Source: Caprimulgus europaeus | Taxonomy: Eukaryota > Chordata > Aves > Caprimulgiformes > Caprimulgidae | Length of the DNA: 64,000 nt | Direction of reading: 5' to 3' | Assembly (NCBI GenBank): GCA_907165065.1 | Contig: OU015524.1 | Location: forward strand, 40,987,295 to 41,051,294 | In this document: one piece after another, positions 12,880 through 23,100 of the stretch | Layout: the number at the start of each line of letters is the position of its first letter | How positions within the stretch are numbered: the stretch's first letter is position 1 | Program-made: the position numbers and the translations under genes | The notes under the pieces: model-generated | What the model saw: the letters and a program-made list of their open reading frames with translations, nothing else | Databases searched by the model: none | Told to the model about the DNA's origin: nothing

Positions 12880-13011
12880 CCCATCCTGTGTGATCGCATG
12901 TAGGTGTTCCTGCTCCAGCAGGGGGGTTGGACTAGATGATCTTTTGAGGTCCCTTCCAATCCCTAGCATTCTGTGATTCTGTGATTCTGTGATTCTGTGA
13001 TTCTGTGATCT
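12880..13011 (+). mobile_element. CR1 LINE 3' end with ATTCTGTG octamer tail, plus strand
   Basis: GGGGTTGGACTAGATGATC followed by TTTTGAGGTCCCTTCCAA is the classic conserved 3' end of bird CR1. It is followed by five exact tandem ATTCTGTG units (12,968-13,007), the usual CR1 terminal repeat. The element is severely 5'-truncated. The close match to the consensus suggests a relatively recent copy. The 5' boundary is uncertain by a few tens of bases. Confidence 0.9.
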
Positions 13012-15949
13012 TATGAAGCTCTGTGGATCACATCTTGGGACAGGAATGAGGTTGGGGTGTGTGATGGACTTCATGACCTCTCAGGCCTACTTTGGATCCA
13101 GGGCAGTGCTACAGCCCTTTTTGCTCTCCAGGAACTCTTGCCAGATGTGTTCACAGATCAAGACAACCTCTGCATTCAGGGCTGCAAAGCAGAAGAGAGT
13201 TTCTGCGACAGTGGTGACAAAGATACAGTCCCAGCTGTGAAGGAGGTGGGCACCAATTGTCTGTGTTTCTTCTCAGTGTGAGACAAAAGACATGGATTAC
13301 AGTCATTCTTGAAGTGTGGCCACATCAGAAGTAGAATGTAGTCATGAAATCTGTAGATTAAAGTAGGTATACGCTTCAACAGCTTGCTGAATTACGGGCT
13401 CTGTAATTGCCAGGGGACCTTAAAAGGTCAGTCTGTTAGTTTAAGTACGGCATACAATAGAAGTCAGGCACTCACGCTGGAGGAAAGATGCAGTAATATC
13501 AATATGAATGTGCTTGATACTGATATTGCTAGATAACTGCTATCTGCAAGCATATAATTGTTTTAGTTTTAAAAATCAAAACAAAGCCTGCACACCTAAC
13601 TGAAGTATTTTTAATGGCATAAAATTCTGGTGTAGACCGTAGCAAAAAATAAACATTCAATGTATTTTCTATTTCAAACCAACATCCTTTGCAGTTCTCA
13701 TTAACCAAATAGTAAAAAAAATAAAAAATAAAAAAAATCCAAAATGTCTCAGTTAGCCTTGCCGCTAGCTATGTGGAAGGAATATGTGTGAAAAACACAC
13801 ACTGATCAAATAGAATATATAACATTCCTGTTTTAAAAATAAGGCATGGAATGAGGAAATAAAAAATTATTTATGAAGTCAAACGACTTTTAAATCTTTA
13901 AATTCCCCACATACCTTCTAGGATTATAGTAACCTGTGGAAGGTCATTATAGTTATAAGGGAAAAGATTAAATAAGCACTTAAGCAGACATAAATAAAAC
14001 GGACAGGTTAAAAGCTATTAAATTGAACAAGGCTAGAGGGAAACCTAATCAGTGCTGTAAAGGAATCCGAACTAACACAGACAGAAACAAACACAATGTT
14101 GAGAATGGCTAATGGGAAGTAGCAACTCTGGAAGCAAAAAATCTTATGAAGTCCTAAGTCATCTGTACTGGAGAAAGCTTTTGGGTTATAAGGAGGAGCA
14201 CAAATAATTTATTACAGGAAAGCTTCTGTATCGAGTTCAGAGCTTTTCCCCAAAATAACACAAAGCAGGACATAAAATTTGGGTAGAGATGACAAGAGAG
14301 CATGGTTGCAAATGAGTAGCTAGAAGGAGGCCTAAGGGAAGAGGCTGCCATGGTGAGTGCTTCAACAACCACTCAGCTGGAGGGCTGTACCCCTCACTCC
14401 CACCCAGCTACCTGTCAGTCAAGGGAGAAGAAGGGGATGCTGAAAAAAGGGGTTGGAATGGATTATGATTAAAGAATAAACATTTTTCCTGGGAAAAAGT
14501 CAGGGTGGAAGAAGGTACCACCTTCTGACTTGGGAAATCCTGACAGACAGTCAGCCAGTCATTTGGAACAGGAGTGTACAGGAAAAAACGTCCCTGCTGT
14601 AGAGGTGTCGGGGGGTGATGGAGAGCTGCAGGGGCTGCTGTGCCTGTTGGGCTGTGGCTAGAAATGTAGCTTGAGCTCTGTACTAGTGATTTCATTTCTC
14701 CCAGGAAAAATAAATAAACAATATGTGAAGAAAAAATATGTAATAGAAAAGAAACATTATTTTTTTTAGTTACACTTGTGTTCCAGAGGTGTATCTCCAT
14801 TGAATTCACTGAGGGACATTTTTGCTAATAAAGCTTTTCAAACGAGGGATGGATTATACCCCAAGTATGGATATTTCTACACATGTCTGGCTTTACATAT
14901 TTCTCAATATTCCTATTTTTATTTTTGTGACTTTTGCCTGAACAGAAAAAAAAACCCAAAAATAAAAACATTTTTTAACTAGTTCTGTATGTCCCTAAGA
15001 GCCAAAAGTATGCATGCTTTCTAGAGAAGGAAAAATAGCATGCAATTTCATGGAAAAAAAAAAAGAAAATTACATACAGAATCAATTAAAAATGCTATGG
15101 AGGTTACTATTTAAAAATGTACATGCTGCTGTCATGCAAAGGTATCTCTGAAACTCCATTCTCTGATTCAAGTGCTACAGTCTGCCAAATTTGGATAAAT
15201 GTTGACTTTTAATGGCACCTGATTGTAGACAGAAACATGAGTTAATTCAACAGTATTAGTTAAATGCAGGTCATTGCACTAATTAAAAGTGTATCTGCTA
15301 CAACTGATCATTTTGTTCTCCATAATTTTAATAAGCAATTTTGCCAACATGTTTACTGGAAATATTACAACATCTTCCTGCGCTGAGAAAACCCAAAGGG
15401 CTTATTTATCTGGTTCAGCTGTATTCTTATTTAAACACGGGGTCATACTGAAACCAACGGATTGCCATTTTGCCCAAAAGACAGGTCTAAGATTTGACTT
15501 AAGACTACAGGGCATCTGTGGGAGGGAGACTACGGACATCAAAGATGCACCGAGGAGTGACAATCACAGCTGCTGCGTCTGAATAACCCTAGACTGAGGA
15601 AGAGGAGGGTTAGCATCCTGATTTTATTTTCAGTGCATGCCATGATTTGACGTGTATTTAACCAAGGCAGGGCTAGGAACCCAAACAGTGTAAGAAAAGC
15701 AAGATAAACTCAGGCAAAAAATGCTTTGTCCTACCTCAGATTTAGCCCTCAGGTGATCAGGCGCTGCATGCTTTTAATTTTACCAGTTAGGGATATTTTT
15801 TAAAACGTTCAGAGAACAAACGTGTCCGAATATTGAGCGTGACACAAAACGTCACGAATGCTTAAAGTTGCCGGTCCTTGAGCCCAAGGAGGAAGATGCG
15901 AAGGGAAGGAGCGTGTTTTGGCAGATCCAGGGTGAGAATGTCCCTGCAC
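13012..15949. other. Intergenic DNA upstream of the GREM2 CpG island
   Basis: AT-rich sequence with an A-rich low-complexity patch near 13,710-13,740. No gene recognised. Composition shifts to GC-rich from about 15,850. Distal promoter elements may lie here but none is identifiable from sequence alone. Confidence 0.5.
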
Positions 15950-16219
15950 AAACACAAGGCTCGGGATTGGACGTCGCAGGAGGGAGAGGCGGAGGGGGAA
16001 GGGGGGGGGTAGAAAAGGCGAGGGGGTTAGGTCTGCCCGCCAGGTTGAGAGGCTGGAGGCTGGCAGAGAGGAGCGGAGCCGAGCCGCGGGCGAGTGGAGC
16101 GTGCAGGGCGGCAGGCGGAGGGGAGGCGGGCGGGCGGGCTGGTGGGAGCTGTGCGGGCACCGGAGCCAATCGAAAGCTGGGGCTTGATCCTTTCCCGGGG
16201 CCGTGGCTGCGCCGAGCCA

Positions 16220-16446
16220 GCGCCGAGCTCCCCTCTGCCGCCGGGACCAACAAACCCGCCCCGCTCGCTCCGCTCTCCCCCAACCCCGAGCGCCTATGGG
16301 CATCTGCCACCGGCGAGGGCTTCGCACCACCGGCATCAGCAGCAGCGGCAGCAGCGGGCGACGGCCGCCAGCCCGCTCCCTCGCCCGTGGGGATCTATAG
16401 CCGGCAGGACGGAGCGCGTTGCAGACCCTTCCCCGCAACTCTGCAG
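16220..16446 (+). other. GREM2: GREM2 exon 1 (non-coding, inferred; 5' end approximate)
   Basis: The 3' boundary is the donor CTCTGCAG|GTATGGGG at 16,446/16,447, a good match to consensus. GREM2 in mammals has a 5'-UTR-only first exon joined across a large intron to a single coding exon, and this site fits that role. The 5' end is a guess placed downstream of the CCAAT box. The exon contains CAG/GGC-rich trinucleotide sequence near 16,335-16,365 and a short upstream ORF. Another donor in the island cannot be excluded. Confidence 0.6.
16296..16400 (+). other. Upstream ORF of 34 codons in the GREM2 5' UTR
   Basis: An ATG at 16,296 followed by G at +4 opens a 34-codon frame that ends at TAG 16,398-16,400, wholly inside inferred exon 1. 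The peptide is Arg/Ser/Gly-rich and matches nothing known to me. If the exon model is right, this uORF would lie upstream of the main start and could reduce its translation. Its -3 base is C, so the context is only moderate. Confidence 0.45.
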
Positions 16447-16867
16447 GTATGGGGCGGCCGGCGGGCGTCCTGCTGCGGCACCGCTTCTCGTGCGGCCGGC
16501 TCGCTCCCTTCCTCTCCCCCGGCTCTCTCACACTCACCGCCCCTCGGGGCGGCGGGGCGGCGCGCAGGGCTGGTGGACGCAGTACCGGTGACAGTGCGGG
16601 GCTGCCCCGCGGCAGCGCAGCCCTCCCGGGCGGCCGCCGTGCCCGGCCCTGTCCTGCCTGGCCCCGGCTCCCGCTGGCGGCGAGCGGGCGGGTGGGCGGC
16701 TCGGCGGGGAGCGGGGCGTTCCCAGGGGCGCGGAGCCACGGGAAGGAGAGGCAGCTGCCGGCGGCGCCGGTCTCGGTGCTTTACTCGGAGCGCCCTGCAA
16801 GTCACCTGCATAGCCGCATCGCTTTGGGCTGGAAGCGTCGTGCGTCGCGTCTCCCTGCTCCAAGTGG

Positions 16868-17005
16868 AAAAAAAAAAAAAAAAACCAAAAAAAAAACAAA
16901 AACCAAAACAAAATCAAAAAACCTCCCAAAAACTGGAAAAAAAACCCCAAACCAAAACAGCCAAAATCAAAACAAAAAAAACCCAGCCAAAAAACCCAAA
17001 ACCTC
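16868..17005 (+). repeat. A-rich low-complexity tract
   Basis: About 140 bases of nearly pure A with scattered CC and C interruptions (AAAACCAAAA-type units) lie about 420 bases inside the intron, directly after the CpG island. It is low-complexity sequence; the lysine-rich open frames across it are meaningless. Confidence 0.9.
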
Positions 17006-17430
17006 GTGCTGGAAACCTGTGCCCCTTTGTACCTTTTTTTCTTTGCTTTGGTTTAATGTTGGTTTGTGATTATGAAACCTCACGAGGGATCAGCTCCAAG
17101 AGCGAATAGCATTACTTATTAAAGTCATGAGTTGGAAATATATATATTTATGTGTATATGTACACTGGTTTTTGTCCCTTGCAAGTGAGGATTATAATAA
17201 TACAAACCCATGTCTGTCTCGCAGTCAAGCTCTTGCTTGACTTTCTGCTAAAGCTAAGGAAATATTTGCACTTCCACAGGTCTTGCAGAATTGGAGTCAC
17301 AGGTCTTACAAAAAAATTGCAGTGGCATTTGGCTGAACAACTCTTATTTTTAGCACGCTATTGTGAAAGCGGTTATATAACTTTTTGGTGGATTTTTGAG
17401 GACAGAATTAGCAGCTCATAACAAGTTAAA

Positions 17431-17455
17431 CCTCTTTTTTTTTTTTTTTTTTTTT
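17431..17455. repeat. Poly-T run
   Basis: An uninterrupted run of about 24 T in the GREM2 intron. No retroposon body was recognised beside it. Confidence 0.9.
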
Positions 17456-18809
17456 CTCTGAAAGAGGAGAAATAAACTGAATGAAAGCCTGATGAATAGA
17501 GCCAGGTGAACTTCATCCTGACAAATGACCACAGCAGAGATTCCCTAAGGAAGAGCCCCAGGTTAGGAATCCCACAGCCCTCCTGAGAATTGCAAAGCAG
17601 CAGGTGCGAGACCAAGCAATGCCAGCACAGAGCCCCAATTAGCAAGCTGGTTATCAGGCCACTTCAAGGCTATTTCTTGCTAAACGAGGGAGAAATCACA
17701 TCAGACCCTTGTCTTCCCACCAGTGCCAATACAATACAGATACTATGTTCCTGTAGGGGATTAGTTTGTTGCTTGAACTCCAAGAAGTACGCACTGCCTG
17801 AAATATTTGCTTAGAATGCCTTATGTATTTTAACGCAGATGCTTTGCTTGCTAAACTCTGTGCATAGTTCTCAATCTGGCCTTTCCTCATCTCTTTCCAA
17901 AAGTTAAGGAGGAATAATAATCTCTAGGATGTTTAAGAAGAGCCCCAAGAAAAATAGTTGAATAGAAGTAAGGAACAGCAATCTGTTGACTACTGAGAGC
18001 CAGGACGTGAAAGTTCTGTCACAGCATTCAGGCTTCAAGCAAGAGACCTCTCTCTCATTGCTATTGTATGGTCCTCATGAACTGCCATCATCAGAGATGT
18101 GCAGTGAAGTCCTGAATTCTAAACATATGTGTGTATTCCTGGGAAGCTGAAGAGAGTGGACCTCTTTGCTAAATCTCTGTTGTAGGATGAGTGAGAAACC
18201 TGTGATGTAGAATTTTGCCTTCTCGTGTCTCTTGGAACCTGCTATTCGTGCAGAGGTCTTGTGCGTGGGGCAGAGGTGCATCTGGTAGCAGCAAGGTTTG
18301 CTGAGCCTTCCATTGTGGCATGAGAAGTAAGTGAATATGTGTCAGTAAAAAGCATCAGCAAGACCTCTAAAAAGGTGCCATGAAAAATAAATGCCATTAA
18401 CCGTAGATTTTGAGTTGATTGGTGTAGCTGACCTATTTGCTTTTCATTTATCTTTCAAATAGACTGTGCTGTCATGAAACATGACTTTCAATGTGAAATG
18501 GACCAAAGGTGTGAGAAGTTGACAAATAAAACTCAGGAGATTTTTGTTTCTTTCCGTAGTATCAAGTGAAGGTAAAAACTAGTATCTGAATTGCCAACTG
18601 AACTATACTGGTAAATCCTGTCCTTTGAAAAATGCTTGGTTTCAGTTGCCATTTGTCAATGCTTATGAAAGTGTAAATCAATTAGATCCAGATCATTTTC
18701 TTCTGTGATAAATAGTTTAGTCCTGCTGTGGTTTTGCTTGATAAATTTGGTATCTGGTTAATTCCAGCTGCTCAGTTACATAGTTCTGCACACACTACTA
18801 TTAAATTCA

Positions 18810-18916
18810 CACTGAAATAATTCTAACTCAAGCATGAGAAACTGGTAAATTCCAATTTACCAATTCCAAATTGGAATTTCCCAGTTTCCAGTGCTTGAGT
18901 TAGAATACTTTCAATG
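18810..18916. repeat. Long near-perfect inverted repeat (hairpin)
   Basis: The inner arms 18,820-18,858 and 18,868-18,906 are reverse complements at 35 of 39 positions, separated by a 9-base loop (ACCAATTCC). Pairing extends outward to 18,810 and 18,916 with three more mismatches. The dimensions are those of a microRNA precursor or a small foldback transposon. No known microRNA was recognised. It lies in the GREM2 intron, so any transcript from the plus strand would contain it. Confidence 0.9.
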
Positions 18917-20116
18917 AGCAGTTCAAGTGATTGTAGAAGAATTGAGCAGTTCAAGTCACTGCAGATTTACTGACATCCAAAGAATCTCTTCAAGAGCTGC
19001 ATAATAAGGTCTTTCACTTTACTCTCACAGATGCTTGTTGGTAGGGTTGTGTATTTATATGTGTTGTGCTTCATGTGAGGAGTGTACTTTTGACGTCAGT
19101 TTTCCAGTTGTTCCCACTTACTGCCCATCTCCATATACCTCATGGTGGGCCAGCTGGATTCCTTTAGGATGAATCTAAATGAGAAGATGTGCTTGAGTCA
19201 TTGCTGGAAATTCAGTTTGTGGGACCAGACCAGAGTTAGCCTGAAGTAAAGCCCTATAAAATGCATAGAGGCATTGACAGAAAGTCTTCCATACTGACCT
19301 GTTTTGCTCTGTATACCTGTTCCTGTTGGGCTGTGCTACCTGCTAATGCAGACCTAGTCCATTTGCAGCAGACTACTACTGCTGCACCGCGCAGTTTGAA
19401 GCCAATACTCACCTTCTTTCCCAGGGGCGTGAGCTAGTTCCTGCTCCTTGCACCACTGCCTACATGCCTGTTCCTGAGAAACTCCTTCTGTTTCAGCAGG
19501 AGACCACAACCCTGCAACAAACTGTAGCTGCCCTATTTGTTTATACACACAGTCAGTTCCCTTCAGTTCTAAAAGAAGGTGGCTAACTTGTTTGGGGTTT
19601 TGGTTTTTTGTTTTTGTTTTTTTTTAATAATCTGAGGTGGTAGTGGACTACTTTTTGAGTAGGAAGCAGCCTTGTGCTTGACTGGTGAATGTGAACACAG
19701 CACTGGCGTTTAGGAAAGAACAACTAGTGCTTCTTCATGGTTGTTTGCCTGTCACTGGCTGTAGCCCTTCTGCATATAAAGGTTCACAGGGCTGTGTTTA
19801 TGTTCCTCATTACATTTGGGAGTGGTGACAAACGTTGGCTTGAAACTTAAAAACTGTCATTTAGAAATGCTGTTCTGTGTTTTGTGGGTGCAGCATCTTG
19901 GTTGACTACATTTCCTATAGCTCACCCGAAGTATTGCTTTGGGGAAAGAAGGTGCCGCTTGTGGTGACAGCTCTGGGTCCCAGCACGTGATGGAAAACAT
20001 CGTCTGGTCCTGGAGTCCAGTTGCTTCAAGCAGGTGGGAATGTGCGATGCCCAGAGAGATGTTTAGAAACATCCACTTAAAATTGAAAGCTTCTGTTAAA
20101 AAAAAATGCTGAAACT

Positions 20117-20145
20117 CCCCCCCCCCGCCCCCGCCCCATCCCCAG
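20117..20145 (-). repeat. C-run tract with G-quadruplex potential on the minus strand
   Basis: C-runs separated by single G or AT bases give, on the minus strand, GGGG-AT-GGGG-C-GGGGG-C and a final run of about ten G. This meets the usual four-run G-quadruplex pattern with very short loops. Confidence 0.8.
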
Positions 20146-23100
20146 CAGTTTCCACAGTTTCTGTTGTTTGGTAATTTGGCTGACTTTTTGCACTTTCTTG
20201 TTTTTGTTTGGTTTATTTATTTTGTGAAAATTATTCTAAATAGAAGGGTGATTTTGTTAATTATAAACCATTATCTTTGGTATGAAAGCGTTTCTAACTA
20301 GAAAATACATTATTGGAACAATTAGGGATCAAATCCTTTTAAGTCAGTAACAGAAGACAGTTGTCACCACTGCAAAAACTGGGCTTCTTACCAACACTTC
20401 ACCTTTACACGCATTTTTCACAGGGATCATGATGGAAATCATAGGGTTGCATGTGTATAGCATGAGTGATACAAAGCTTCTCCTTGTTCTGGATCACTGT
20501 GACTGCTCTGAGACTGCTTTTAGATCACAGAAAAAAATGTTCTGCTATTCAAAACAATAAGAACTGGAAAACAAGAGAACTTTGCCTTCTCAGATGACCA
20601 TGTTTCTATTGCTAAAGGTTGTCTACCCCTATCCTTATTCCAATGCATAGCTGCTCTGTGGGATGAAGTGTAGATTTTAACTTGAGTTGTGTAAATTATA
20701 GATATGTCACTTGAAACTATGCTATTTCTTGTTCTCAGTGCTTTAGGTCTTTTATTACCAGTTTTTGAAGAAAATTTTTGAAGCTTGTTTCAGATGAACA
20801 AACCATAAGAATCCATTTTGCTCCAGGATGTTAAAACAGAGAGCAAAATATCTTTCAATATCTGTTGTAATACAATCATGGTATCTTCATTTGTAACCTG
20901 TCTTGGTCAAAAAGTCATCTTGCAGCATCTACTTTTCACATTCTTTGTTTTTTTCTTCTGGGCATAAGCATGTTTATCTATGAGATTTTGTGTATTTTTT
21001 TTTCTGTGGTTGCTGTCTACATAGTATCTACCAGAGTTATAGTGGCATATTATAGATCAGTCATAAAACTAAGGGGGATATCCTAAGGTCGGTTTTTCAT
21101 AGGGACTACACTGCCATATAGAATTAATTATACTGTAAACATATGTTAGCGTATGCATGCTGCTGTATGCTAATGTATGTATGCTACTGTTTTTAGTACA
21201 CACTTTTATAGAAAGAAAAAGGTAAATTTATCTCTCAGTCCAGACAGTTTGAAAGTCATTATTGTTTGGGAAGTGAGTATTTTAAGAAACCAAAAATTGT
21301 AATGAAACTAGGAGAAAATTTAAAATGTGATATGTTAAAATACAAAAAGTCTCATAAAGATTTGATTTCTGCCTATTTTGTGTTAAGGGAGTGGAAGAAG
21401 TAAAGTGCACTGGGAAAGGAAATTATATTATTTACCCTCCAAATTTCATTTTGGAACCAGTTTTTATTGAGTATGATGGCTGATGCACAAATACAGCATA
21501 AGACTGTGGATTTAACAGCAATAAATCTTAAAAATTTCCTGAATTTTTAACTTCTCTTAAAACTTGGAAACAGCATTTGTACAACTCATGCAGAACGCGT
21601 TGTTGACCTTGTCTTATACAAATACTTGCTAGAACTGGAAAGCCGTATTGAGCTGGTGCTACAAGTGAGCTAGCTGCTCTTCTTTCTTCATTTGTGTGCA
21701 ATTCTGTTGTGGATTCCAGCCATGTCTAGGCTATGCTATTACTCTGCTTCAGTGCTAGAATAATAATGCTAAATAGGCTGATATTCTACAGTAGTGCTAA
21801 CAAAAAAAATAAACAGCATTGTAAAAATTCTGCATGACCATTTCTGGCATGAAACGGTAGTTTTTTCCTGGTGCAAGTCACAGACCTAATCTCATTTCCA
21901 GTGAGGCCAAAACACTAGTTTGGCTTAGAGTTCAGCGGGATCCTGCCCATAAATCTGGCCAGTCTCCATACAGATAACATCTGGAAAGTTGTCATTTCAA
22001 AATATGTGGGAGAGCTTGGGATAGGGTGTAAATAGTGGGTCAGAGCTTCTATCCAAAATGAAAACATCCAAACTCTCAGATGTCAGACATCCTTGCTCTA
22101 GGCATGTTTTTTTGTTATGATCCATCTATCATTTGTCAGTTCCTGTTCCGTCAACATAATTTGGAGCTCAATGTCCTTTGCGAGGAACAAGAGGAGGTTG
22201 ACAGACAGAGAAGATGGGGAATATGTGAACATGTTTCTTGACTTAATGGATATATCCAGTAAAGTCTCCTAATAAAGAGAGAGATGGCTATCACTTGTAT
22301 TCCGATTTAATTTGTTCTCTGGCTGACACCTTTCAGATTACTATACACAATGGCTTTATACTAAGCATGTTTGTTGACTTTGGTCTATATTCTTCATTAA
22401 TGAAGCCCATGGAAACTTCAGTGAGAACAGCTTTTGCCCAGATATTCTTAAGAGGGAATACAAACTGAAACTAATTCTGTGTAGGCAGGGAAAGATTGTT
22501 GATTGGTCTCTTTAATATTTCCATTTCTTACTGAAGCTGATCTCTAAAGTAAAGTCATAGCCCAGAACTTGTAACTTCTTAAGGGTGTCTGAAGATTCGA
22601 ATGTGACATAAAGTTATTATTAGGAAAATGTATAGTTTTATTTAAAAAATTATAGAAAATATGTGCAAATAGCACCATTGTATGCTATTTTTGTGATATG
22701 TAATGATCCTTTTTCTATGGGAACCTTGAAGCAAGTGAATGCACGCAATTGGGAATTGAGCTAGTTTGCGCCATTTGAAACTGTGTTGCTTTCAGGTTCC
22801 TCCCCAGGTCCCTTCAGTCACCTACACTAAGTTATTCAACAGCTCAATCTAGATTATTATTTTTTCCCCCTTTTTAAAAACTCTAAGGCAAATCCTACCT
22901 TTGTCTACTATAAATTCCTCCCAAATGAAGAGAAGCTTTAAATACAAATTGTACCATAATAAATCCCATTTGGTTTTCTTTGGCTGCTTTTCTTTTTTAG
23001 TTGTCTGCATTTGATGTTCTTCCTTCTTGAAAGAGGACTGAAAAAGCTCCTTCACAAGCTACAGTTTACTATTTTCTGAATTCTACATGCAAAATGCCAG

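Larger units (their letters stand above)
15950..16850 (+). promoter_or_regulatory. GREM2: CpG island and inferred GREM2 promoter
   Basis: A sharp island of high GC and dense CpG stands in an AT-rich landscape. GC-box-like GGCGGGCGGGCGGGC lies around 16,125-16,140 and a CCAAT box at 16,166-16,170. No TATA box is obvious. By position, transcription probably starts somewhere around 16,190-16,260, giving a non-coding first exon that ends at the donor after 16,446. This is a typical vertebrate developmental-gene promoter. The link to GREM2 rests on strand-consistent splice sites and the known two-exon gene structure; no transcript data were available. Long open frames across the island on both strands are a product of GC content. 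Confidence 0.8.

Noticed and set aside
12968-13007. Tandem octamer considered as a CRISPR-like or satellite array
   Set aside because: Uniform 8-base units without spacers directly after a CR1 3' end; it is the normal CR1 terminal repeat.
15868-17109. 413-codon plus-strand frame and several overlapping frames in the CpG island
   Set aside because: High GC removes stop codons in all frames. The 'protein' is Ala/Gly/Arg-rich and then lysine-rich across an A-tract, and it runs through the GREM2 exon 1 donor.
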